A stretch of DNA of 64,000 nt from Clavulina sp. PMI_390 (taxonomy: Eukaryota > Basidiomycota > Agaricomycetes > Cantharellales > Hydnaceae). Positions 23,502-35,060 of the stretch are shown in pieces. The translations under genes and the position numbers were made by a program. The DNA lies in assembly GCA_015039315.1 (NCBI GenBank), contig WIDE01000017.1, forward strand, positions 152,181 through 216,180. The letters are read 5' to 3'. Position 1 is the stretch's first letter, and every line of letters starts with the position of its first letter. The notes under the pieces are model-generated. The model was not told the DNA's origin and did not search any database. It worked only from the letters and a program-made list of their open reading frames with translations.

Positions 23502-24603
23502 GATCAGGAGCTTTGTTCCTGCTGGACTGATAGGATGAGACATATCAACTAGAGCCTACGGGCAGTCTATATTTATCCTATTTATCGCTACTGTATTTTT
23601 GCTTGTCCACTACTCTACTCTCCTTGTCCCATCGAAATGCCAATGATCATTCCACCTCAGACTATGCGAATTTCGCCTCAGTCTCGAACTCACAGCTCCA
23701 TGCATCTATCAAAAGTGGAGAAAAATATCATAGCTTGACAGATCACTGATCTGGAGGCGTGTAAGAATCGATTTTCGCCCCTGGGTATGCAATCAGCCTG
23801 TGGGCTTGTTGGCAGAGCCTGCGAGCCCCCGATCCATCGATCTGCCTAGGCAAGGTCGAGTGACCCGAGTTACGTCTAATCACAGCCACAATCGGATGTT
23901 CATAAAGTCGCCTCTTGTCCGTAATTGTTACATGCCCCCAGAAAAGTGCCTAATATATTGTGAATTTTCGAATCGCGGGGCCGACAAAGGAGAAGTCGCC
24001 AACGCAAAATCCGCGGCATGTGGCTTGACCTTCCTCTCAACTTTTGAGCGACCCGCCTACCCCGAAAGAGGGCGATTTTCCTCCTTCGAACTTAGTCACT
24101 TTTGCATGATTTGAGTACTTGCACCCACTTAAACCCAGTTTTACTATCTCGTAATTCTTCATCTATTCCCTGATCTGATATCTTTGTTCGCGTCTAGAAT
24201 GGATGAGAGTCCACTATGTTATTGCGGTTCTGCCATCTGAGATGCTCGTGAGTCACTCACCATGGTTCACACGCTACGAAGAGAAGTGTGGTCCACCACA
24301 GCAACTGCATGATCGGAAGTTATTAACAATCACGTTAGTTGCCGCCGGCCCACATGAGGCTTGAGCGGGATCCCACGACGATCGTATCGTTTGAACACTT
24401 AGGCAATAGATCCGCATTTCTCAGCTTCGCCAGCAGTGATGTTGTGCCCGGTACCCGAGAAATGAATACTCTGATGTCCCTTTTAGCTCCCCAGCCACAT
24501 TAATATTGATAATGGGTATGACATGATATTTTTCGGCACCCGAAGCGTGTCCAACCTCTTGCCATCTTCTTTCACCAGTGCCAGTGACAGCGGTCCTAGT
24601 GCC
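23502..24603. other. Intergenic, membrane genes C to D
   Basis: No gene recognised. A 104-codon frame at 23800-24114 has no counterpart between the other copies. The element CACGACGATCGTA lies at 24374-24386. Confidence 0.4.
24374..24386 (+). promoter_or_regulatory. CACGACGATCGTA element upstream of membrane gene D
   Basis: Identical to 21131-21143 and about 220 bases before the start codon of D. Not found by eye upstream of copies E and F. Confidence 0.45.
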
Positions 24604-26654
24604 ATGAATGCTTCCTCCAAGGGCGCCGAACTGGTTCTTGCGAACGCCCGCGATGCTCGTCATAAGACTCATTCCGGAGGATACGCGATTGCAGTACCTC
24701 CGAGTGGGGCAGTCGTCCTGGGCTTGATCCTGGCAGCGATGTGAGTTTTTCGGTTTCACATCCACAACTTGCTCACCATTCTCCAAGTGCAATGGGAATC
24801 GCGACTGTGCAGGTTGTTGTGTATTCTGATCGATATTATCTGGAACGAAAGATAGCTGTACTTGTTGTGAGTTTGCTTCCAGGACTCGCACTTGGAGCTG
24901 TAAGATGACTATCTGCTGACATATCGTTCCGTATTTCTAGGTAAACGTCGTATTGTAAGCTCTCAGTTATCTTTAGCCGAATGATATCGAGCTTATCGGT
25001 GCTCTTCAGCCTGTACAATCTCGTTAGCCTGTAAGCGACCATCAGTCACTCGCCGGCCTCATTACTGATTTCCGTAAGCAGTGCTTTCTTAGGAGAGGGA
25101 GTTTATCACTGGTTGATCACTGGTTTCCGTGGCGGACATGTCAACCACATGACGGTTCCGCAGTATGTCCCACTGGCTTCTTGAAGTGATGATATGCCGA
25201 TTCCAGGGCTTCTTTCCAACAGAAGGTACACTTTAGTGATGATCCCAGGCGTGCGCAGCCCTCTAGTTCTTCGACATACTGCCTGCGTTGACGACTTCTG
25301 CAATTAGTCCATATCAAGAATCGTAGTCTCCGATTTCTCGACGCTCGTTGCTGCATCCAGTGAGGAAATCCCAATGTCCAGATGAGCACACTCTTGCTGA
25401 TATTCACTGATATTTTATCCAGTGTTCCACTCTTCACTGATTGGGCCCATGTTTCACGTATTGACAGCATCCCATCTCGGTACGCCCCTGCTATACCCTT
25501 ATATTACTTCGTTCTTTCTTATCAAGATTTCTGGGAAGGCCTGATGGCATTTGTGGTGCACGTTACCTATCATTCTTTCGGGTCCAAGCCTGCTCTTGGC
25601 AAAATATACCCACCTCTGCTTAAGGTTCATAATTCCTTATCTATTATCACTGAGTGCGTCGGGTGCATTTTGTTCTGCGGCGCCCTTTACCGAGAGAAGC
25701 AGACCAAGCAAAAAGGAAAGTGAGTATTATTATCCGCTCTATGAAGTGTCCGGGCTGCTTTTCACGTGTATTCCTGCGAGAATTTTCATAGAAAAGCTCA
25801 GGAGAGGTCTAAGACTCGCCAACTTATCCTCCCATATTTTCTGAAGCTGTGCGTATCCCTTGTAGCGCTCGATCTCCCGATCTGGCTAAAGTTCTTGGGC
25901 TCAGGTTCTGGTATATCGCGTTCGCATCGGTAGGTTCATTCTATGGTCTGTTACTAGTAATGGCCACTGAAAGCAGCTTTGAGGATCAAGGGGATGTGGA
26001 TTAAATCTCCTTTTGTGACTGCTTGCTTCGGAATCCCCCTCGGTGCTGGTACCCGCGACTTTCTGACTAATCTGCGATATCTTTGCCTAATACTCCCCCG
26101 TCTCTCCTGTAGTGTGCAACATCACGTTTCTCGCTATGTCAGTACGGCTCATAAGACCCTAGCCACGGTGGCTAAACCTTGTGATACGACTGTACTAGAC
26201 TACATGCCTATCCATCACTCCTTACTTCGACATTCCTTCTCGGTGGCTTCAGGGATTCGGTCAGTATTCAAGCTTCATTATGAATTTGCTGCGCCTGAAT
26301 CCCTGCTCATTTATTCACAATGCTAGACGAGCCCGGTCCTTGCCAAAGCTACAGTTGTAGCAACTCGCGACATTGCTACCGAGTCATGCCACGATAGCCC
26401 CCTCGAAACTCGACTCAGGGAACGCCTGGATGTATGGTCCTCCCTTGTCTGCAAACCAGATGCGGGAAATGTTCTAACGCGATGGTGTTATTGATTTGTA
26501 GAAATTATTTCCGGAGGAGGAGGAATATCGCTCATACCCTGCAGAGCTTGACGCTCCGCCGTTGAAGGATAACGCCCCGAGGAAGTCACCGGGACCACAA
26601 GACACGATAACCTATTCATTAGAACCGCTGGGAGACGTATTAACCACTCATTAG
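24604..26654 (+). CDS. Polytopic membrane protein, family M copy D (16 exons, 377 aa)
   Basis: Exon 1 is 24604-24740; the stop is TAG at 26652-26654. The sixteen exon lengths sum to 1134 bases: 137, 79, 14, 21, 81, 28, 52, 57, 181, 57, 25, 58, 25, 61, 105, 153. Landmarks are G-Y-A-I-A-V-P-P-S-G-A, W-L-I-T-G-F-R-G-G, G-K-I-Y-P-P-L-L-K-V-H, W-Y-I-A-F-A-S, T-A-C-F-G-I-P-L-G-A and the C-tail A-T-R-D-I-A-T-E-S-C-H-D-S-P-L-E with L-F-P-E-E-E-E-Y-R-S-Y. Helices are likely around the first 60 residues, T-E-C-V-G-C-I-L-F-C-G-A-L-Y, and the W-Y-I-A-F segment. Role unknown; DUF6534-type proteins are the nearest layout I know. Confidence 0.78.
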
Positions 26655-27106
26655 ATTTCACAGCGCCGAATATTTATCCTATGTACAACTGTTGTATTAT
26701 CTTGTTGCCCATAATACTAATCCAATTTGATAACATTGAATTGCCATACATGATCTCCGCTCGTAGAGGCCGCCGAGGGCTCACTTGAATGCTTCTCAAT
26801 ATAGATAGTCGCGTGAGCTTCCATCTGGAAGCCAGGCACTCAAAGTTGTGCCCTGAATCCTTGTTGTTCACGCTTGATAATAAGCCCAAATGGTATCTAA
26901 CGACAATTGGGTCTCGTGAAGACTGATGCTGTAGCCTTTTCAGCCAGGTCACATTCCGGGTCCACAACTTGGTTGACCAACGGACCGCGGGTGTGTGATG
27001 ATTTGTGATGGGGTATTAGTACACAATTCGGCTTAGCAGACTGGCCTGGGAACTCCCTCCTACCATCTTTTGCCAATGCCACTGGCAGACCAAAGATCCT
27101 AGGACG
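26655..27106. other. Intergenic, membrane genes D to E
   Basis: A 452-base spacer holding the 3' flank of D and the promoter of E. No gene seen. Confidence 0.4.
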
Positions 27107-29168
27107 ATGAATACCACTCCTCGAGGCTCAGGAGTTGTTATTACCAGCTCTCACAACGCTCGGCACCATAGCGGGTCTGTTGGATACGCCCTCACGGTGC
27201 CTCCTAGAGAAGCTCTCGTCCTAGGTTTGATCTTTGCGGCGATGTGAGCTTCATGGACACCTCTAGAACTATATTATCGACTGTCTGACCATCTTGGAAG
27301 TGCTATGGGAATCGCTACTGTGCAGGTCGTTATATATTCTACTCGTTTCTATAAAGAGCGAAAAATAGCTGTCGTTGTCGTGAGTGTGCCTGGCTCGAGT
27401 CACTATTTTGGTTCTGGACGATCAAGATCATCGTATGGCTAATAGAAGTTTTATATGGAGCTAGGCAAATATAGTATTGTAGGTCTTGGTGTCGCTCACT
27501 GATGCAACTTCAGGCTCATCAATGATTCCCAGCCTGTACAATCTCATTAGCCTGTGAGCCATCATGCGAGTTATTCAAATCCCCCTCTCTTGTATTCATC
27601 CCCAAACTTTTCAAATAGTGCCTTCCTTGGAGAGGGAGTGTTTCACTGCCTGATAGTGGAATTCTCTGGGGGAGTGGTTAATCGTCTCACTGTTCCTCAG
27701 TACGTGCAACTTCGGTTATGATCGGTGATCGAGCTCTGCGGCTGAGACTCTTTCCCACAGGAGATATACCTTGGTGATGCTCCCGGGTGTAAGTAGCCTC
27801 GCTATTTGCACTATGTCTTCAAGGCTGATCATGGTTTCCTTAGGCTCTCTCACGAACCATTGTCTCGGACCTCTTGGCGATTGTTGCCGCATCGAGTAAG
27901 TGGATATCAGTATTCAGTCCAAGCTTCTCTAACAATCCTACCCTCGCCTTGATCTAGTGCTCGACTCTAGGCTGATAGGGCCCGTTTTTCACCTATTGAC
28001 AGCGTCTCACCTGGGCAAGTCCTCCACTGTAGAATAATTTGTAATCCAGAACTAAATCCTCTCGTTATTCCATCAGGTTTGATGGGGTTCATGGTGCACA
28101 TTATTTATAATTCATATGGGTCTAACTCCACATTCGGCAAAATCTATCCACCTCTACTCAAAGTCTACAATTCGTTATCTCTTGTTACGGAGTGCGTGGG
28201 GTGCATTCTTTTCTGTTCTGCAGTTTTTCGAGACAGATTAGCCAGGCATAGCGGGAAGTAAGTGCTTTATTCTCTGTAACATATACGGGTTTACGATTCT
28301 GATCTACATCTCCCATGGGCGGCGCCTTTGCAGGCACTCTGATATGGGGCAAATGACCCACCATATTATCTTGGCATATTGCCTCAAACTGTATGCATTT
28401 TTCAGGTTACTGCATACTTTGATTTGTCTAACCTTCTTGGGCCAGGTTCTGGTATATTGCGTTCGCGTCGGTAGGCTCCGATTCAATACAGGGTTGGCGT
28501 TGCGAAGTTGATTCATCTTTTGATATGAAGGGAATGTGGAGCAAATCGACATTCGTGACGGCCTGCTTTGGTATTCCTTTGGGCGCTGGTGATTGCCAAT
28601 ATCCCGTCTACACGCCACATCTCGCGCCTGATACTCGTCCATTTTTCTCGTAGTGTGCAACATCACGTTTTTGGCCCTGTCAGTTTGGCTCCTCGAATCT
28701 TCACCGCGACCTTAGATCTTATGATACCCGATACGTGCACAACAGATTACATGCCTGTCCATCGCGGCTGACCCCGACGTTACTTTTGACTGGCTTGCAG
28801 GATTGGGTCAGTATCTAATTACAAAACCTTGCTGTTATTTCATCCCTAATAAGTCGCCTGAATTAGCCAAGACAATCCGTCTCCGCAGCCTCGGTTGTGA
28901 CGACTCGCGATGTTGCCACCGAGTCGTGCCACGATGGTCCACTCGAATTACAGCACCTCGAACGCCTGGATGTCCGTGGATTTCCTCTTCCCTACCAATC
29001 CACGCATCGAATATTCCAAATTACTGACATTATTTGAGTTTGTAGAGATTGTTCCCAGAAGAAGAGGAATCCCGCTCGTATCCTTCAGCAGGTGACGTTC
29101 CGACTGTCAAAAGGGTAAAAAGAGTGAGGGTGCAAGAACCCAAGGGAACCACGCGGCATGGTGCATGA
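27107..29168 (+). CDS. Polytopic membrane protein, family M copy E (16 exons, about 367 aa)
   Basis: Exon 1 is 27107-27243; the stop is TGA at 29166-29168. The exon pattern matches copy D. The donor of intron 8 is GC (28015-28020, GCAAGT) where the paralogues have GT. Landmarks: G-Y-A-L-T-V-P-P-R-E-A, G-E-G-V-F-H-C-L-I-V, G-K-I-Y-P-P-L-L-K-V-Y, T-E-C-V-G-C-I-L-F-C, T-A-C-F-G-I-P-L-G-A, C-tail T-T-R-D-V-A-T-E-S-C-H-D-G-P-L-E and L-F-P-E-E-E-E-S-R-S-Y. The extreme C-terminus is basic (V-K-R-V-K-R-V-R-V). No inactivating change seen. Confidence 0.75.
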
Positions 29169-29734
29169 ATTAGCTCGAAGTCTGCCTTCTGATTACAGGA
29201 GGATGTATCACCAACTAGAGTATATCAGATTCCTCTAATTATCATATGTACCCCATGTTGTATTTTTGTCTGTCGCCACTGTTGCAATTTCTTCGTTACA
29301 TTCAAATGTTATACACCTTAGCTCCCCGACACGTAGGTCTGCACCTGGATGCCCTTCTTAAGATAGTGACCTGAGCATCCCTTCTGCGACCTCAACCACA
29401 GCCATGGCTGACGCCCCAAATTCTCACGCCCAAGCAGTGGCCGCAGCCACCATTTTCTGCATCATCTAGATCTCTATAACATCACTCACATCTGAATGAC
29501 CCTTCGCCGCGGGCGTAAATGAAACCTGAGTGCTGGAGAGGCCTCATGGTCATTGTGTTTCGCTTTCTTCGGTTTGGGTATGATGGCCGGTTGGCCCGAT
29601 GAATGCTCTGATCTCGAGAACCATGTTGTAAGCCACCTCTGAGAATTTGGTCTTCAGTCTGTCGGCGCCCGAGTTGTTGGGGGCCCACAACCTCCTCCCG
29701 CAGTCCCTAGCGATAAGCCAAGGGTCCTGGTGTG
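29169..29734. other. Intergenic, membrane genes E to F
   Basis: A 566-base spacer; no gene seen. Confidence 0.4.
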
Positions 29735-31726
29735 ATGCAGGCCACTGCCTTAGGCACTGAACCTAGTCTCGCGACCTCTCTTCATATAAATGGCTCGATT
29801 GGATATGCGATTGCGGTTCCTCCGAGAGGGGGCGTTGCAGTTGGTTTGATCCTCGCAGCAATGTAAGCTTAGCAGCCGTCTCAGAACCATCTCGCTACGT
29901 TCTGCTCATTCATCATTCTTCTAGTGCAATGGCCGTCGTGACTTTGCAAGTCGTTGCATACTCTACTCGATTCCATAAAGAGCGAAAAGTATCCGTTATC
30001 ATTGTAGGTCCTTACTCACCTGATCTCACTCACGCCCTCAATGTTGAGTGATAATTAACCAAAAGGTTCATGTCCATCCAGGTAAATGTGATATTGTACG
30101 TCATTATCTTCTCCGCCTAATGCAACATAAGGCTTATCAATGGCTTCCAGCCTATATAGTCTCGCCAGCCTGTGAGCCATCCCTCCCCTTTTCAGACACT
30201 CTGCTATCATAATACTGACCCCTTGAAACTAGCGCTTTCTTAGGGAAGGCTGTGTACGAATGGTTAATTGCTGGACCGCATAGTGGGAACATTGATCATG
30301 TTACTGTTCCTCAGTATGTTCCTCAATTCGGCTTAGTGGTGACATGATGACACGTCTAATCTACTCCGCAGGAGATACGTGGTAGCCATGGTTTCAGGCG
30401 TTGGTGGTTCCTTTATTTCCTCTACTGCCACTCGCATCAACCCCTTTCGTACAGATCATTCTCCGGGCTATAGTCTCAAACTTTTTGGCTCTTGTGGCTG
30501 CATCTTGTCAGGAAACATGAATCTCCGCATCAGGGCAACATTGCTGATGCGCATTTCGTCTCGATATAGGGTTTAAGTCTCAGCTTATCGGACTGGCCAT
30601 GCACTTATTAACAGCGTCTGACCTCGGTGAGCCCTCTCTAGGATTTACCCCAGCCGATATCACCGAAACCAACTAAGAACTTGTCAAAAGGTCTGATGGT
30701 ATTTGTTGTGCACATTACCTACAAGTCATTTGGATCCAACTCCACCTTTGGCAAAATTTATCCGCCCCTGCTCAAAGTCCACAACTCATTAGCACTCGTC
30801 ACTGAGTGCTTTGTGTTCATTTTATTCTGTGGCACCATCTTTCTTGGTAGACGAGCCAGTGATAGACAAAAGTGAGGAATGCATCTTCGTCTGAGCGGAT
30901 TGCTGAACAGTTTTCCCCTCCGGTCCAGTATCAGTCTAAGAAATAATCATGTCATCCTGTCTTACATCCTGAAACTGTTCGTTTTCTCGACACTGATGGG
31001 TTTCTTTCTTTGCTGATGCTCCCGCGTTAAGGTTTTGGTATATTGCATTTACGTCGGTGGGCTCGTCTCCGTCGCGTGAAGCCACTGGGTACGGACCTGA
31101 CAACTCTTGGAGATATAGGGAGTGTGGAGTAAATCGACCTTTGCTACAGCTTGCTTTGGGATACCTTTAGCCGCTGGTATCGTCCATCAAGCAACTAGAA
31201 GCGTTATATGTGATCTAATCTTGTCCTCTCTGATTTTTCTCTCACAGTATGCAACATCACGCTACTAACACTGTGAGTCCAGTATCCTTGACACTTTGCT
31301 GGTACGAGACGGCTCACTATCCAGGTGCACCCAGACTGCATGCCTGTCCATCGCTCCCGATCGTACCGTTGACTTTGGTCGGCGTTCATGAAATAGTGAG
31401 TCCCCGACCAGTAATAGAGGCTTTGCTCACAATTAGAAAAAGCCAAGCCAAACCCTCGCTATGACCACAATTGTGACGAATCGCGACATCGCCACTGAGT
31501 CGTGTCATGATGGGCCACTTGAACTTCAGCTCAGAGAACGCCTTGAGGTTGGTTTCCCCATCCGCAATTTGCCGATACCGCTGGTGTCCTAACACGTTGG
31601 TTTCGTTCATAGAAATTATTTCCAGAGGAAGAGGAATCCCGTTCGTACCACTTGGAACCTCCGGACACGGAGGGAGTGCGGGTCAGAGAAAGTGTGGGGA
31701 AAACCGCCCAGAGTAGAATCGCGTGA
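29735..31726 (+). CDS. Polytopic membrane protein, family M copy F (16 exons, about 360 aa)
   Basis: Exon 1 is 29735-29862; the stop is TGA at 31724-31726. Landmarks: G-Y-A-I-A-V-P-P-R-G-G, then a first helix ending T-L-Q-V-V-A-Y-S-T-R-F, G-K-I-Y-P-P-L-L-K-V-H, T-E-C-F-V-F-I-L-F-C-G, W-Y-I-A-F-T-S, T-A-C-F-G-I-P-L-A-A, C-tail V-T-N-R-D-I-A-T-E-S-C-H-D-G-P-L-E and L-F-P-E-E-E-E-S-R-S-Y. Exon 10 is shorter than in the paralogues (48 against 57 bases), and two donors (after exons 6 and 7) are weak, GTTGGT and GTCAGG. Expression may be less efficient, but the frame is open. It is tail to tail with TF3. Confidence 0.72.
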
Positions 31727-32233
31727 TTTTGGAGTGGCGTACATAGCTGACTACATTAAAGATTGTCGAAGTTTGATACTAATAGATTCCCTTGACTTGA
31801 ACAAATTCTTTCTAACTGACAGCTAAAACTCCTAATTGGGCTCCATGTTTTATGTGTCGGTGAGATGATATCAATGAGTTTATTAGTTATAATCTGACTC
31901 ATGGTGAGTTTATAAGCCCGTGTATGGTTTCGCTACTTATTGGCACTTACGGAGGCAACACAATCGTATCATGAGTTCAGAGTTGATTCTTATTACAAAA
32001 TATGAGTGTAGAGTATATGTCTCTGCCGTTACGTCCTGCGAGAGACAGCACTTGGCAACTGAGACCAGATGTTATTGGCTTGCATAGTGTGTAAATTCGA
32101 GAGATGTACGCTAGATTAGTCTCAGTGCCAGCCCGGCCCGGGCTTCTCTGGCAGCGTACCAGAAGTCGAGGTCAAACCCAAGCGTCCACTGTATCAAAAA
32201 GGGTGCTATACATTCGTGAGCCGAAGGCAGCGG
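31727..32233. other. Convergent intergenic region, membrane gene F and TF3
   Basis: A 507-base region with 3' ends from both sides. It is AT-rich in its first half. No gene seen. Confidence 0.4.
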
Positions 32234-34358
32234 TCAAATCGTTAGTGCATTTACTGTAGAAGTAATGACATCTGCCAGTGGCGTGGGAGTATCCACTGTG
32301 CGAGGTGGGGCATCAGAAAACTATACACAGTTTATTCAAGACTTGATCAAGTGTACACTCACCCCATGCTGGATAAGATACCATCATTTCATCCAAAAAA
32401 TCAAGAAGAAGTTCGATTGTTTCACAATAGTGGATGGATAGCCGAGTGTTTTCTCTCGCTTCGGGTGCCTTCAATTCTTGGGCAAGGACGCGGACAGCGT
32501 TCATTATATGACGCTAGCATTGTACAGTTCCAGTTGCGAGACCACTCATTGTCAAAGTTGCAAGATGGCTTACCATTGATGGCAGTCCCGCTTGTACACT
32601 TTTCAGACGTTGGGGGCCTCGAGATTCCTTACAGATGTCGATTAGCGATTGTAAATTCTTCAACATGTCACGTCTGGCTTCCGGATTTTTGCTCGCTTGT
32701 AAACTGTGCAAGACCATGCCACTCCCATACATTGTTATGTGTGCAAGAAATATATGGGGCCGAGAAGTGCTGACGGCCTCGAATGGCCTAAACTCCAAGG
32801 AGTCAGAAAGGCCGGGGACCAAGCTCTCAAACGAGGCGATTTGCTCCTTCAATAATGCGTAGTCGTGTTCCAGATCACGGGATTTTTTCGCTGAAGACAA
32901 CCAAGGAGAGCTATGAGCGGCCAATAAATTACGCACAATAATGCATGCATACCGCACACTAAGCGACCGAAGTCGATGACCTGTGCAAAGAGGCTCACTG
33001 TAGACACCCTTAAATCTACGACCGATTGTTGGTTTTCGGGATTTCTCGTCTCCATATTCACCTGTGCCAATGAAAATTATCAAAGCTGATATAGACAGAC
33101 GCTCAGGACGTGTTCTGAGAGACAAACCTCATAGACCCGGCCTTTATACGGAAAGGATGGACAAAATGTAGACACACTGGCGAGCATTTGATCAGTGATA
33201 TAAATTGAACGAGCCAACCGAATCCGATCATCGGCCTCAGCGTCGTCCCTGGCGGATGGTAGCAAGTAATCTTGCTGCGTGTCGGTCGCCAAGCTTCGAG
33301 TAAGGCCGCACGCAGAGGCAAGGCGAGCAGCTGAGCTGACGATCGCGAAGCCTTCCTCCAGCCGTCGCATTCTTCCTACCAGGAGGGCTACCAAAATAAT
33401 GCTGGCCCAAAGAAAGTGACTGAGGCGGTCGGCAAACATCAGAGATTGGTCGAGGAAATGGCGGGTTCTAGCAAGCATATAAGGTTGCAGCGAGGTCAAA
33501 CGCCCTCCAGTCATGACGCAGGCCCCAAGATAACAGGCATATCGCAAACAGGGGTGGATGGATTCGGGGTGAGATGGTGGAAGAGATAGAGAGTGCAGGA
33601 AGGAAGGTACATCCATGAAGAATTGGAATCGGGAGCGATGCGGGAGGAACAAGCTAATTCTATGAGAATGCAGCTGTTGTTGAGACAAACACGCAGAGAT
33701 CGAGGACAGTTAGACATACAGATATTGTGATGCTAGGGGCGGTAGGTCCTCATCTTCTAGCCCCCCCAAGTGGCATGAGTCCAAGGCGTGCTCGACAACA
33801 GACCGATGGATGAGTGGCGAGTATCCTTCCGTGACTTCCCGGCCGAGAAGCAGCTGCCCAACTTGCGCTGAAGTCCTTAAGTTTGGCGCAACGTCCTCGA
33901 AGTGAGGATACACAGGCAGCCAAATAGCAGTCCCTGGCTGTTGTCTGACATGCGTTCCAATGCGCTGAACTCGCTGTAATAGTCTTCCTGAAGTTAGCAA
34001 TAGGTCGTGTATGGGAGAAATAGCCAATTTATTGACGAGGATCTCCAACGCTAATGCGCGAGATTCGAGCTCTGTCGTTGGATTGCATTTCGTGGTAGCA
34101 GGGTATTCGCATTCTTTGCGGAGACGCCAGCACCGAGAGCAGATTGGCCTCGCGCTGTTGCACTTCTAGGAGATAGCAATGCCCATATTAGGAAAAGAAA
34201 GTGTGCCACGGAGTTGAATCAATCAGCTGAAGGAGTAGTGCGACGAAAGGCAAGTTGTGCGGCCAAAATGTGTCCAGACATTCAATAAAGAGCTGGTAAC
34301 TCACCACTTTGTGTCTGCGACATGGGAAGCACGCGGTCCCTTTGACCAGCCCTGGCAT
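32234..34358 (-). CDS. Zn2Cys6 fungal transcription factor TF3 (556 aa)
   Basis: Exons on minus: 34305-34358, 33720-34165, 33128-33659, 32953-33061, 32574-32890, 32363-32513 and 32234-32295. Zinc Cys at residues 10, 13, 20, 27, 30 and 37. The loop after the third Cys is N-S-A-R-P-I instead of the classical D-G-x-x-P. The middle region (exon 3) keeps L-R-Y-A-C-Y-L-G-A-C and F-L-W-A-S. It is the first of four minus-strand copies lying head to tail. Presumed nuclear regulator; target unknown. Confidence 0.88.
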
Positions 34359-35060
34359 GTTGAACGGAGTGGATACTCTGTGGCTATTGGCTCTATCACG
34401 CCGAGAGTCTTAAACTGGACTGCTATTCATCAGTCGCCGGGATAGAGGAGACTATCGGTTTTGATATTCTGTGTGCCTGTCCTGATATTGCTCTCTGCGG
34501 TGTTTTTACGTAGACATTCAACCGTCATGAGTTGCGCAGACCATGGTTAACCAATCTTCCGAACAATAATGAGCGAGCTGGCGAATCACTGCTTCTTCCG
34601 CCGATCTCCTTGGAGATTCGGGACAAGACGCGGGCAGAAAATCATCGCTCGCCGAACCTCGACCGGCCCACTCCTGTGATTGGGATTGGCAATGGCTTTT
34701 CAGCCTCGACGTCAGCGTCTTATTGCTGTGGGCTTGGCTTGATGCTCAATTTGATGTTGTTGAGCATCACTGTGCGAACCGAGGTGACCTGAATTTCGAG
34801 CAAATCTGAGGTCTCCACACAAAAGGCCCGAATGCGAAGTCTATGTGGTATCAGGAACGGTATATAGCGAAAATTAAGACACGTTGAAACCTTGCTAATG
34901 ATCGGTAAGTTGACGTGAGCCTTCCATTCTTCACGGCCAGCCAGCAGTTATCTCATCAGCCTGCTGTTTTACGGGCGTCCGGTTTCTCTGCCTCTACAAT
35001 AAATGTGAACCATGGACTCAAACGGACGTTCGATCCCTTGAGTGTTATAAAGGTGACAAA
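34359..35060. other. Intergenic, TF3 promoter and TF4 3' flank
   Basis: No gene seen. The shared TF promoter elements are at 34506-34512 and 34554-34563. Confidence 0.45.
34506..34563 (-). promoter_or_regulatory. Shared upstream elements of TF3
   Basis: On the coding strand, TTCGGAAGAT lies about 200 bases and TACGTAA about 150 bases before the start codon. The same pair at similar spacing precedes TF5 and TF6, and a variant precedes TF4. Confidence 0.5.

Noticed and set aside
1..31726. Exon 14 of the membrane genes seemed to need acceptors not ending in AG
   Set aside because: A longer exon 14 (61 bases) starting after a proper AG in all six copies gives a conserved L-x-H-A-x-P-S segment; all sites are then normal.
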